A stretch of 64,000 bases of DNA, taken from Terebella lapidaria (Eukaryota; Annelida; Polychaeta; Terebellida; Terebellidae). The DNA lies in assembly GCA_949152475.1 (NCBI GenBank), contig OX424563.1, positions 25,269,001 to 25,333,000 on the forward strand, written 5' to 3'. The notes below the pieces were generated by a model. The model was not told where the DNA came from and searched no databases. It saw only the letters and a list, made by a program, of their open reading frames with translations. Each line of letters opens with the position of its first letter. Positions within the stretch are counted from its first letter, which is position 1. The translations under genes were made by a program, and so were the position numbers. Below, in pieces: positions 21,842 through 35,400 of this stretch.

Positions 21842-24800
21842 TTTCAGGCTTAGCCAACCACCCTAAGGGGTTTCCAACAGTGGCAAAGTCCGGTAAAATT
21901 GTAGTCCGCGTTTAGAAAATATAGCGCTGTACTTTGGCAGAAGCGACAATTGAATGGTTCCTTGGAGGAACGTCGTAAGCTCGATGGGAGCTTAAAATCC
22001 ACTTAAGGAAATTTTCTCTCTTCCGCAAAAATATAGTAGAGGTGTATATTTATGGTATATGACTAGATCCCAATGCGGTGGCCTATCTGTTTCAAGCGGT
22101 CGCCGGTTTATAGGGACGTCCGGAGAGTTAGGGGCTCGTCAATCGCGGCCGAAGTTGCAGGCTCCAGGGAGGTTACCCAGGGACATAAGGGTGACAAAAA
22201 CCCCGGGTATGAAAACTCCAGTGCGGCTGTCAATGGTCGCTGTGGCTGTGTGGAGACCTGGTTATGTCCGGGCAAAGCTCCGTCGACTTCTGGGAGTGAG
22301 GGACGATCGCCCAGCCGTCTTAATGGTATTATCTGCCCTAATGATATTTGAGACTTACTTCAGGGTTGTTCAGGGGGCCACAACCTTCGCGGCCGATCAT
22401 TGGCTCCCGATTGAAGAGCGGTTTTTTATGTTGAATAGGTGCGAGAAAACAAAACCGCCTGTGTCGGTGGTGCCTTGCTTGGGATGACGTTGATATATTT
22501 TGTTATTTTATTTTCCCAAGTTCCACGGAGGGTTATCCGAAGTTTTCGACATACAATCAATGTATGTGGTCCAGAGTCTTTCGTTTTGCAGAATACGCCT
22601 GAGACTATGTAGAAATCCGGTAAATATCTGTTGTCATAATTCCTAATACAGTGCGTGAGTAAAGTCCAGAGATTCTGACGTCCACGTGCAACGGTTTCTG
22701 TTCATTTTGTCCTCAACATTCAAAACAGAAACTTGTTCATTCCGACACTCCAGATAAAGATGCTATGAAGTGTTTCTCCTTCAATAAATTCTTCTTCATC
22801 CAAAACTCGTGTGTGTGTGTGGTCAAAGAGATCAGGTTTGGATCTGCTGTCCAACTCTCCTGAGTGCAAGGCTTTTGTTGTGCGCTGGGAGCGCCTTTCT
22901 CCCTCTGGGACAAGAGCCCAGCCGCAAAGGGGCGTGGCTTAGGCTGGGCCGGTGCCCGCCGCTCGACCAATCAGCGCGCGCCACTGGCTCATGCATATTA
23001 ATCGCGAATCCCCTGTGACCAGTCCCCTTGTCACTCTTGTAAAACGTCGCGAGAAAGTGATTTGTAATTCGTCCGCCAGTCGACTCACCTCCTTAATGTT
23101 ATTATCATCTTATTTCTCTGAGGTTGTCTCTCCCGTGCTGCACTGCCACCGTCCAGACGAGCAATAGTTTCATCGCTGAATGAGGAAAATACCATGTTGG
23201 CAGTTTACAAGTGGACCCTGAGTCATTCAGCCTATCATGTCCATATTGCAAACGCGGCCTTGTAGGCCAACCACTAAAATTAGAAAAAAAGCTTTCCTAA
23301 CGTTCCCTTTATGAGAAGAAGCACGTTATCAGAATGTTTTGTTTATTATTAATAACACCAAGTATGCCTGCCCAATAGTTTATGAAAAAAACATGACAAT
23401 TAATGAAGGTTTGTTTTCTATCAAACTAATTACATTGAATTTATAGGTTGGTAACGTTATATAGTATGTTCCTTTGCTTTGGAAGGGAAAACTGTTTCGC
23501 ATATAATATATTAAATGACCAATTGTTTGTGGGTGAACTATTACACTTAATAACAAACCAGATATAAGTAACAAAATAATCATGCTGAGGAAGGTGATAA
23601 TGAAAAAGTTCACGCTTATTCCATGAATATTACATCCAAACTCGCAAATAACAGGCATGTGACGATTTTTTTGCCAAGGTCATTCGATCAGCCCGGGGAC
23701 GTGGTTTTGACTTTCTTAGGGGACTTTTCGATCTCTCCCCTCTCTCTCTGAAGAGGAGACATCCACGGGGAATTCTCCAACAAGAAAAGACAGTCGGTAA
23801 TGACGGTTTCTTTGTTGTCCATATGTTGTCATTAATATACAATTACGTCCCTGTGTTCAATACGGCATCGTAAGGGGAGTTGGGAATGTTTTGGACCGCC
23901 GAGATTTGTGCTTTTTCTGCACATATACACGGTATTATGGTAATTATTTCCGTCGCGATGTTTTGTTCAGGAAATGATTTCCCTTTGATACCACTGCGGT
24001 AATCACAGTGATCATATATTGTCTGTAATGTCTGAATGTGCGAATCTTTGATTCTACACCCGACCACCGTAGCCTTTACGACACAGACGCAAGCGTGCGC
24101 TTACGCCCAACTTTCTTGTTATATGCCATTATGTGATGTAAATAGCATGATTATATGGCACAACAGATTATGAAACTTAACCTTTCAGCCAATTATATAT
24201 TGTATTATGTTTGTCTTTGCTCTCTCATATTTTTGGGTGATTTCGGTTAAATATATATATTTATTGTATTTATAGTTTCTTCCGCATATCTGTATATTTA
24301 AAGTACTGTTCAAAACCTAATGCGAAAATATTTCATCAATTTTCATACCGATATTCCAGATAGATTTTTCGAATACAACTGGACCAATCAAGCGAAACAA
24401 AATAAGCCAATTTCCCAATCACGGTTTTACTTTTTGATGCGATAGTTTTGTTTATATAACTGATGAGTATAGATATACCGTAATGTTAACGAATTAGCGC
24501 CGATCGTTAAGTAAACCAAAGATCAATCACCGAAAACAGATCGATAATTGATCGCTCGATCGAATTTGGATGTCATGGGAATGCCTCAAGTCTGGTCATT
24601 TGATTGGATATGATTTTTTTTTGTGAAATAAATTATTCGCAAGCGAAGAGGATGGATTAAAAATGTGGTTGGAGCTTTCCATACAGTGCTGAAGTAAACT
24701 TATCATGATAACATGAACAGATAAGGTGTTTTCAACTTGCAGACATAATCAAAAGGCAAATTTTCGACCTGGTCGTCTTTGGTCAGAATTCAAATGGAAA

Positions 24801-27800
24801 CCGAATTCCCAACGGATCGCAGCCAACGTAATGGTTTGACCTGAAAGTTATAATGTGCTACTTATATTACCAAACAGATTCCAAATTGGGTGGACCTTTA
24901 GACAAGTCATGACATCTTCCAGAACCCTTCCAAAACTTTCCACTACAGTGAGCGTGAAGGAATCATACGTAATAAATACTGAAATCGCTACACCCCCTCG
25001 TGGAGAATTTGAAAAACCAGAGATGAGCCCCTTCGAACAGGTACCAAGTTTGATGTTTTGACATCCTCTCAATTTCACTTTGTATTTTGACACTTATAAT
25101 ATCATAGCCCCCTCGGGACAAAGCCCCTTTGCTCGTGGGTGAAAACCACCCCGTGGAGTGATTCTCTGGGACCGGATCACGCACTGCGGGGTTTATCCTT
25201 GCGCCACGAGATATAATCCCGCGCCCTGGCGCCTTCGCCAGTCGCCAAAATGACTTTTTAATACGGCTCAGCAAACTGGCAGATCGACCTGCATGGTGGG
25301 ACGTTGGTCGCGCTGCTGGCGAGGCATGGGCTAAAGGTTAATGATGTGACAAAACGACGGCTTATTTACGGTAAATCTGTTGTCAGAAAAAATGACAACA
25401 TCACGGCGAGCTGCTTTAAAAATGATAACTTATTGATCAGGGTGGGGGCAACGGCAACGAATATTTGTTAATTTTGTGAATTCGTGAATAGAATATATAC
25501 ATATATCAGTAAACAAACCGGCCTATGTTCGTGAAACATACATTATTTGTTACATATTTCAAATGTCATGTTATCCCCGACAAGTATACAGATATTTCTC
25601 ATTATCTTTCTCTGAAAGAATCTAACGATGCTCCTCTCTCTCGCTATTGTGAGAAGTCCATGTGCTCGGATGAACCAGCGAGCTGTGAAATTAGAAATAT
25701 CGTGGCATCTTTCAAATACTGCCAATGTCGCTACGTTATGTAACGCGGCATAGTTCTCATATGGAAATCTGAAATGTGATCGGATCTTTTCTTCAAGATG
25801 GCAGCGAAATGTCGATGCGGGGATATCATATAATGACATAGGGGATATTACTCAATGTTAATGATACTTGTTCAGATTAAACAGATCGAGGAAACTGTCA
25901 GTTAACATTTTCAAAACCATTTTATAAGGTTTTAACCGGTTATTACAGTTAGTTGTGATTGATAAATGACATTTTGTTCTATTCGATAGGTGATGTCCTC
26001 ATTCAACACGCGGAATGTGATTTTTTTTTAATAACGAGAAACGATATACACAATCGTCATAACTTTTGGATACCTGTCACAATACAGCCATGTATACAGA
26101 AAAAGATTTTTGTCTGGATTTCATGGAAAATTAAACTTCTTTGTAAAAATTGACTTCAAAACGTAGCTCCATTGTTTCACATGCGACATATATATTACAT
26201 GTAATAACTTTACATTTTGATAAACACAAGATATAACCAGTAATTTACCATGAGTGTCGAGTACCCGCTGTGAACATGTCCCTTGATGTTAGCAATCTCA
26301 AGATAACTACGCATTCATACAATGATTGTCTATAGATTGACCACCTACGATCATAACTCAATCACCGCTTGGGGAACGAGATATGCTATCTTACAAACAT
26401 CGTCATTACATTGTTCAACTATCGCCTGGCATTTTTTTCATTGACTGAAATTGACTCTATAGACGAGTCAACAAGCCTTGAGCACCCCCCCCCCCCCTCC
26501 TACAGCCCAAGCGCCTAGGGGGTACCCAGCGGTTTGTCGCATACCCGTGGATGAAATTGACACCCCAGCTTTGAAACTTAAATACTCACTTGCTAGAAGA
26601 AAAGATAATTGTTTTAATTGCCCGTGTGGACTCGGAAAACTTGTCAAACATCAAATACTTGTATAATCTCTTTGAATTTGAACACCGCGTGATTTTTATA
26701 CTTAAATTAGTATGGTTAAATCTACAGCAATTTAAAATCCTTTCAGGGATTCTGTTTAGCCCGGTGTATTGAAGTTATAGCTTTTTTCTTTCACTGATTG
26801 ACCATATTACAACATGCGTGTATAGCCTAATGCGTCTGTTTGTTTCCAATTTTCATCCATAATTTAGAGATACAGGTAGACTTGAAAGAAAATAACACAT
26901 GTATACATACATTGCTAATTTTGATAGATGTATCAAGCAGAAATTTCAGGTAAAAACATTAACAAATATTAACCTGCCCTCACTTTAGCAAATTATAATC
27001 TACATCGCATGCCCTTTAAAGTTTTTAATCTGTTGTTATTACATATTCACTGAGTATGCTGTGATTGGTTGTTTATGTAAGCAATTTACTTCCGTGTTGT
27101 AATTATTACAAACATGTAGGCCCTACCGCCTAACAGAAGATTATTTGCTTTCTTAAATAAACTATTTATTTTTTGTCTATAGCTACTGATTTTGTTTAGA
27201 CAAACGAAGCTCAATTTCCGTCAAGACCACTTTGAACTAAAACAGAGTATTTGAGAGAATGCTGTTTGTATGTTTGTTACGCTATGTCTGAGGTAATTCT
27301 TTATTGTTTCCATGTTCTGTTTTGTTTATTATAATTTTGTTTTGAATTATGGGTCGATCGGTTGCAAGTATATATATATTGAAAATGCATATAATGTATG
27401 ATATGCTCTAATATACATAATAATACAACATTTAAAGATAACTTATTAATCCCGAAATGTAATGCTCTCGTGTCGAATGCAACGAGCAAAACAAAGCAAA
27501 GACGACCCGATGGAAAAATCATTATCTCCAAATTGCCTTCAATTTGTTTTCATACAACGTAACAAACAGGTACCTTGAAAAGAAAACGGCGGGTGGGCGA
27601 TTTGTGTTCACACTTCGCAGTATATATCATGCAACCCAGCCGCCACACGACGCCACTATATATGTATTCTTGACGGGGTACAAGATCAAAGCATTGGCTC
27701 TAACAAAGGCCAAGAAAAATCAAGCCATTGTTTCAGCGCGTGGCCTGATTGGCGCAATGTTTAAACTAGCTAAGTAATCATAATAATGATTAGTCCCCCA

Positions 27801-30489
27801 CTGTGCTTGAATCTGGTCAACGTGTGAAAAGAAATACCTGGTCTAGTGCAGTGATTTTGTCGAATTCTAAAGCATACACGTTTCTGAATGCAATAGATCT
27901 AGAGGAAAAGAAATTCGTGCACACATTTGGTGTCAAGGGAGGGACGCCTTGTTTTGAAGTTGTTTTCTCTCTTTTACAAGCGGCGATTATATATAACGAG
28001 CATTGAAACTGATATATATGTAGTTTGTTGTTAGTGTTTATGTGTAATCGTTTGAAGTTTATAAGACAATGAGTCAAGCGATATTGTGAACAGGTATTCG
28101 AGATAAACGACATATTAGCGTGGGCAATATTCTGAGACATAACGTTGGATTTTTCATGTATTTCGTGTCTGGTCATTCCCAAGGAACGTTGTTCTAAAGG
28201 AGACCAACTAAATATGATTTCACAGGATTTGACCGAACCGTGGTCAACAAAGGTTCAATAAACACAAACCGCTCTGTATACAGAATATATTTTTGTTGCT
28301 CGTATTTTTTCACCATTTGAATTCTGGTGATCAGTTCTAACGTTTCCGAAAAGGTAATCCATTTAGGTATAAGCAGTTCAACAGGTGTCAGTTTCTAAGA
28401 CATACCTCTTTTTCGGACATCAGAAAATGTAACACAATTCTGAATTACATTCAGTGACATTAACTTCCTGTAGAATATCTGGATTTTTCGTCGATGGAAA
28501 TCGAAAGTTGCAACATTAATAACCATTAACAACGAACAAAAGCCGGACATTAATCTACTTCAGAAGATGAAGCCATCAATTAGCTCAATGCTCGGGTATT
28601 GGGACTTGTTTCTAGCGTTAAAGTTGACGTGTCCTCGCAGTTACAAATAGAGATAAAGTGGGTTATCGCGACTCGCCTATTACCCTACTAACTCAATAAT
28701 GAAAAGAGAGGGGAAAAATAGATAGAAATGTGGAATTACCCTTGATTCAGTTCTACAAAAGGGGGTGAAATACGGCGCGTCGTAAATTCACTGTCAGACC
28801 AGTAAATTTTCCGTTTCTTCACCACAAATACTCTCGGCCCTGACACTGTGAGACGAGATGAGATATTTTTCATGATTTCGTCTCGTGTCTACGCTTGATC
28901 AAGCCTCGGGTATCAGGCGATATTTGTCTTCATCTGGACCCTCTCAATGATATCAAGCACCATTGCCTCGAACTTTACCCCGACCAGAAGAAAAAAAACG
29001 CCCCTCCCGCGCAGTACACCCGCCGCAAAACGTCACCAACGTCCTTACGCTTCGACGCCGCCGCAGCGCAACGCGTGGATTACATTTTCGCCCATATTTT
29101 ACGCACCATTACGTTGCAAGTCAACGATCTCTATTCGCCGCATCTGGTGTCCAATTTTTGCCCCAGCTCGCGTAGCTAGAGAGGGGAGAAAATACGGACC
29201 TCCAAGACAAAAGGTCATGGGGGTTATGATTAACAACGATATTATACTCTTCACTTTGGCGGGTGACTAAATGGAATGGATAAAACGAAGGGGGCGTGCG
29301 ATACTCTGCATGGACCAACGTGTCGGGTTGGGGAAGGGGGCAATTCTATGGCTCGATTGCTTTGACTTGTGAACCTGTCTCGTTGAATGGTGGATCTCAC
29401 CGAGGGGGTGCGCCAGAGATAATGACATTGGAGTGCCCTTGAAGAAGCAGTCTTGATCCATTGAGGTTCATATTCGCAAATATCACCAAACGGAGTTCAA
29501 GACGGAAATATCACAACCTATTGTTGATCTTATGTAAGTTTTGGAACCTATGATTGTGGCGACGAAATTTGAATCGGAGAAAAAATATATAGAATCCATC
29601 ACTAAAATGGAATAGTACTTGCGTCACAGTTAAATGGCGAAAAAATGTCAAAATGCTTGTGTAACGTCATCGGTTAATTTGTCTTACCAAGTGGGGGAAA
29701 TTGCTAGATGTAGTTTGTATTCGTTATTCAAGATACCCAATTTTATTGCACAATTCACTCGAACAGTTTACAAGTTGAATATTTTGAGCAACAGAATGCT
29801 TCTGCGTGTACTTGAACTGCAGTCCATGATCGAGTTGTGGTTTCCTGTCTTCTGTTGCATAATTCCATCCGAATTACCGACCATTTACCATATATGTCAT
29901 ATTTCACCTTGTTGAAATGATAAAACGATAAGACCTATCGTACTTACAAATGAGATAAATGATCTCAACAGCACAACGAAGCATGGTTTGATAGAACCTC
30001 AAAATGCGTTGTAGCAAAATGTTTTTTTTTTCCTCCACATATGAAACTATATTGGCGCTCAGTGCACAATCAGTGGGATATCTCATTGTTCTCGACACTG
30101 GCGCATAAGAAATATTCAGGTAACATAACCTGGCGCTCTAGGGAAAGTAAAAGTTGCGTCGTTTATAGAAAAATCTCACACCAGTGAAACTCAATAAAAT
30201 TACTCCTAGGAAATAACAAAATTATATTACTAATTTAACTTTTCACCAAAATGTATAAGAAAGCTCGAATTTCAGGTCAAGCTAGAGGTCACCAAAATAT
30301 GCACCATTTGTTCATTATACAAAACTAAAATATGCCCGTATTTGGTGTCCAAAGACGATGAATGACTCAAAGACATAACATTATCTTCGTGTGGTCATGA
30401 AATCGAGTGTGAGCCCTGAAAGTGATCTCATGTGAAGTTCAAGATCAGCAAATGATGCACCATATTCGACTTTCTATGCACTGATATTT
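21842..30489. other. COE-SMYD5 divergent spacer, no gene recognised
   Basis: This is the upstream region of COE. It is mainly AT-rich, with GC-rich islands at about 22.06-22.49, 22.85-23.05, 25.12-25.45 and 28.9-29.4 kb. I see no splice-linked coding signal on either strand. Reading frames of 60-140 codons are present but have no domain, no conserved partner exon and no consistent codon use. A poly-C run lies at about 26.48 kb. The islands next to a developmental regulator could be cis-regulatory. Confidence 0.45.
22925..23000. promoter_or_regulatory. Promoter-like GC/CCAAT/octamer block upstream of COE
   Basis: About 1.1 kb upstream of the COE start codon a GC-rich patch stands out from AT-rich spacer. 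It holds a GC/KLF-type box (GGGGCGTGGC at 22929-22938), a CCAAT box (22967-22971) followed directly by CAGCGCGCGCC, and an octamer-like ATGCATAT (22991-22998) running into TTAAT. This looks like a proximal promoter or enhancer core. Which strand it serves, and whether COE has an upstream non-coding exon, cannot be told. Confidence 0.35.
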
Positions 30490-30504
30490 CTTACTTTTTT
30501 ATAC

Positions 30505-31000
30505 CAGCTTTTTCGCTGATAGTTTCACAATGCTGAATGGTATCGTATTATAACTTGGAACATTTCACATGGGAGTCAAACGGCAAATTTCAGACATCTA
30601 TCGCAAAACTGGATAACAAGTTGGCAATCTACTCCAATGTTAAATTTCAGTCCAAGAAGGGGTCCCGAAAATCTGAGCATAGTCGGGGATTTGGGTGGTG
30701 TTTACATCCATTATAATTAGAAGTGTTGTTGCAATTTTGGACCAGAAGACACATTGGAGTGTATTCTACACAAACATGTTGATTTCGATAATTGCACCGC
30801 TACAAAAGCGGACCAATGCACAAAATCGTGACTCAGAAAATCAATAATGAGCCTAAATTTGATTTAACATTGGAGTAGATTGGTTTTTTTTTTTGCAATT
30901 TTAGCGATAGAAGTCTAAAATTCGATGGAAAAATGAAATTTGACTCCTGGGTGAAGTATAACAAAATATAATACGATATCATTTAGAATTAATACCAAAA
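30505..31000. repeat. Fold-back repeat, copy 1
   Basis: The segment around 30520-30645 reappears in inverted form at about 30850-30990. Shared words on opposite strands include ATCGTATTATA, GAGTCAAA, CTTCTATCGC-type sequence and CTCCAATGTTAAAT. The result is a long imperfect hairpin of about 130-bp arms around a 200-bp centre. No coding capacity is seen. It looks like an old fold-back or MITE-type element. Ends and target duplication are not clear because of divergence. Confidence 0.55.
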
Positions 31001-31609
31001 TATCAACAACTAACATGGTGTAAGCGAGTTAGAAGCAGAGTATATCTTGAACTATGTCTCAAAATATTGTTTTGTGTCCAAAATCTAATTACATGTACTG
31101 CATTACGGAATTTTAGGGCATTTCGGGTCCACAATTCGGATTTTTCTATCGATTCGATCCAAACCATCTTCATACGTAAAGTAAATAATATAATATGGAA
31201 ATATACCATGCCCTTAAATGAATAGATAAAAAAAAGTTACATTCGAGAAACGTAAGAAAATGTGCCAAATTTGCCATTTTTCGCCGAATTTATGGTCTCG
31301 AATCGGATTGACGAAAATGTCTCAATCAAACATGCCGAAAACTTTTTTGCCTGAAACCTCGTGATCTCATTTGGGGGTTCAATTTTAACATAGGTATGGT
31401 GCAAAATTTGCTGAAAAATATGGTTTTATGCCAAATAGAAACGTGCACGTATAGATTATCTAGTTTTTCTTCTTCTAAAAATTGAAATCGTTCATAATTC
31501 ATCATCATGGCGTATGCATACTATAGTGATACAAAAACTGATCAATGTTTTTCATGTTTCATCAATTAGGTCAAGTGTGCGTTTATCTATACTCTGATTT
31601 TTCTAACTC

Positions 31610-32045
31610 GTTTACACCGTTTATTGCTGATACTTTCGCGATGCCAAACGTTATCGTATTATAACTTGGTATACTTCATCTGGGTGTCAAACGGCAATTT
31701 TATACCAGATTTCAGTGAAAAAGTTGACAATCTACCCCAATGTTAAATTCCAGCCCAAAACGAGATCTCGAGAATCTGAGCATATGCGGAGATTTGGTCC
31801 TGTTTACATCCATTAGGATTTGAAGTATTGTTATAATTATGGACCAAAACACAAATTGGATTGTATTCTGCAGAAAAATATTGATTTGGAAAGATTGCTC
31901 CGTTACAAAAGCGACAAAAAAAAGTTGAATGATTTGGCTATATTCAATATTGCATTAGATTGCCAACTTTTTCAATTTTCGTGATAGAAGTCTGAAATTC
32001 GGTAGAAAATTGCCGTTGACTCCCTGGTGGAGTTCGCCAAGTCAT
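31610..32045. repeat. Fold-back repeat, copy 2
   Basis: A diverged direct copy of the 30.5-31.0 kb repeat about 1.1 kb away. It shares phrases such as TATCGTATTATAACTTGG, GTGTCAAACGGCAA and TTTACATCCATTA in the same order, and again ends with an inverted arm (CGTGATAGAAGTCTGAAATTC). Just beyond, a short direct repeat (CGATCTTTCGGAAAA) occurs at about 32076 and 32138. The 1.1-kb spacing suggests either tandem duplication of a larger unit or two nearby insertions. Confidence 0.5.
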
Positions 32046-32443
32046 ACCGGGGTTTTCCGTAATATGGCCCTGGACGATCTTTCGGAAAATAGCATCTCAC
32101 CTGATAAAAATCGAATCCGAATTATGGCCCATGGGCGATCTTTCGGAAAAAGGCTTTTTCACCAATACATCGCCAAAATACTGAATAGATGACGGATATA
32201 TGTTTAGTTTTGAAATGCATGCATATACAGGAGATACATCGGGCAGCAGAAAAAGGAAAATCACACCGACAATACAGCAAATTCTTCGCGTCAGCGTGGT
32301 CCGATAAAATTGCTGAGCTGATAACTGCAAGATGACATTATGATAAGTTTGGACGGTCTACATCGATCATAATGCACCACACTTGCAAACTATGACACAA
32401 CGCGCGACCTCTAGCGAAAGAACCGAAGCCAACAGACAACAAC

Positions 32444-35400
32444 ATGGAAAGCTCATGTGGTGTTGAAATACGTGAAAATCTGCCGAATAAAGTAAGATAA
32501 TTGCACATTATTATGTCAGTTTACTCATCATTACACCGACAGTAAATAATTTAAATAAATAGGGTCAATGTCAAAGGGTATAATAATTCAACAATGGTAG
32601 GAGCGTGCTTTGTGAGCGATAATACAAGATTTTAGATGTCCGTCAAGGCATCATCAGTTCACAGTTGCGCAATCTCGTATTCTTGGATGAACCATTCTAG
32701 ATTTAACAAAAATGAAAACTGAGCAGTTGCCTTTCCATAAACAACATGTTATATTTGCAATAAACCTATCCCCAATTGCGACAGGGCAGAGGATTGTTCG
32801 CCACGAAGGACTTCAAAGAAGGCGATGTTCTTTTCGAAGAGCGTCCGCTGGTTTGCGCCCAGTTTCTCTGGAATGCCTCCTACAAGTATGTCGCGTGTGA
32901 CCACTGCCTGCGCAGTCTTGAGACGGCTCAGGAATCCAGCCGTCGACTTACTAACAACCCAACCCTTGAGCTGCCTGAACCTGACTGTTGCGAGACGAGA
33001 AAAGACGAGCACGTCTCGTGTCCAGAGTGTCAGGTTGGTGAATCGAAAGTGTCCGTTTCGAATGTACATTGTATGCCGAAAGAATTTACTTGCTGCATGT
33101 AATAAGGTTATACAGACGGTGATATGAGAATGAGGCACAAAATTCACAATGATTCAAGTCAATTACTGAAGACCCATTTGAAGAAAACGCTAAACTTAAT
33201 GGATGCTAAGATTTCGGTGCTCACAGTAGTAGATATCAGCTTAACAACATCAAAGTTCTATCATCCATACCATACGGTTCATACCTTCACTTCTTACCAG
33301 GTGACATACTGCAGCCTTGCATGTCGGGATGCAGCAAATCACCAATACCACCGCGTCTTGTGTATGGGCAGCTCCGTGTCTGATCAGAGTCACCCACTGC
33401 ACCGCCTAGCTGACGCTTGGAAGTAAGTCCCGCACAGGATGTGAACTCATTCGTTTGTCGTCACGAGCTTCGTTTTAGCAGTGTCATTGAGTAGAATTCA
33501 ATATAATTCGAAGGGAATTTAGGAGTGAAAATTGACAACTGAAACCCTTGTATTTTTTTGTTAACCAATTCTTTTGTCTGACTTGGAACTAGGATATCTT
33601 CCGCAGTGTATGGGCATAAATATTCTTGATTAAATGCATGTCGAATGTCCAATCTTGTTGTATCGGTATTTGTTGTTAAGACAGATTCACTACCCTCCAG
33701 AGACTTGCAGCATCATGCTTCTCGCACGGATGGTCGCCACAGTTAAACAGGTACTTGTGTCACTTTCCTCAGCCACGAAAAGGAATTTTCGTATCTTATG
33801 CTATCATGTAGCATTCCCGTTTTAATATAAATGGTAGCTGAGTATTTTCCTTGCAACTACTAGCATTTGTGTAATATACAAAGCAGTTTATGAATGATCA
33901 TAAATGAAGAGTTCATAGATATTTTTCCACTCATTTATTCGCGTTGGTCAAATTGTTAGGTTACCGGACCTTTGGTCCGATAACCTATTGCCGTGGCGTT
34001 GCGTCCGTCGTCGTCGTCCGGCGTCCGGCGTCCGTCAACATTCATATCTTTAAAGCTTACGATCGAATCTTCTTGAAATTTTGCACAAAAATGCTTAAAA
34101 ATATTTCGAGAGGGAGGTATTTTTTAGTTTTTTAAATTTTCGAATTATTTTCAAAATGGCGGCCATTTTTGACGAAAAACAGTTAATTTTGGACTTTGAC
34201 GGTCGTTTTCTCAAAAACTGTCTGATCAGATTTGAGATTTTTGCTTCAAAAGATTCTCCTTATGTACCTCTGTGATGTGTATAAGTTTAGTTGCCCTTGA
34301 ATCGCCGGTCTGCGTATGGCGGCCATTTTGAATTTTCGACGGGTCGGCGAAAAAAAAAAATTTCGGCCCAAATCGCATTACTATCCATTTTGGGCCATTT
34401 CTAGGCAAAAAAAATTTTTTCACCCTTTGAAAAAAATTTTGGACTTAGAAAATTTTCGGCACTTTTTTCCTTCATAATGGGAGCTGCCAGGACTGTACTC
34501 CTAGAACGCCTGAAGATAGAGCTTAGAAATTGGCACTTTCAAATGGAAAGTCATATGTGGCAACTTGTGTGGTGACCTTGAATTTGACCTTGGAAGACCT
34601 TGAAAGCTCAAAACAGCCATTTTTGTGTCGAAAAATGCCCAAATTTGCACCTTGTCTGTCTTATCTCGAAAACTGTCAGATCAGTTTTGAGATTTTTGTT
34701 TCAAAAGATTCCCCTTATGTACCTTTATGATGTGTATAAGTTTTGTTGCCCTTGAATCGCCGATCTCCGTGTGGCGGCCATTTTGAATTTTTGACGAGTC
34801 GGCGAAAAAAAATTTTTTTCGCCCCAAATCGCATTACTATCCCCTTTGAAAAAAATTTTTGGCACTTTTTTCCATCATAATGGGAGCTGTCAGAACTGTT
34901 CTCATAGAACACTTGAAGATACAGCTTAGAAATTGGTACTTTCAAATGGGAAGACATATATGGCGATTTGTGTGGTGATCTTGAATTTGACCTTCGATGA
35001 CCTTGAAAGGTCGGAACAGCCATTTTTGGGTCAAAAAATGCCCAGATTTGCCTCTATAGATGAAATGCTTGCAGATAGAACTCATGTTTGCATTATGAAC
35101 ATATAGCAAGACATATATGGCACAACTAATGATGACCTTGATCTTGACGTCAGATGACCTTGAGTGCCAAATGTCTGACTCGTAATGTGTAAATTGACCT
35201 GAGCGGCCTAAACGATTCCACCCAGATATATCTTTGTATTATGAACATATAGACATGATAGAATATCAAATGCCGCACACATACATGTAATGGTGACATC
35301 GAAGTTAACACGGATGACCTTGATTGGTAAATCTCAAGGTCATTTGTTCACACTGCGAATTTTGATTGGTAAATCTCAAGGTCTGTTACCTGCCAATGCT

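Noticed and set aside
22059-22487. 142-codon plus-strand frame upstream of COE exon 1
   Set aside because: No recognisable motif, antisense to the COE 5' region, and two plus-strand frames are open at once, as expected from GC-rich sequence.
25265-25470. Stop-free plus-strand frame of about 68 codons
   Set aside because: No ATG at its start, no clear splice acceptor and no recognised family. Length is within chance for its composition.
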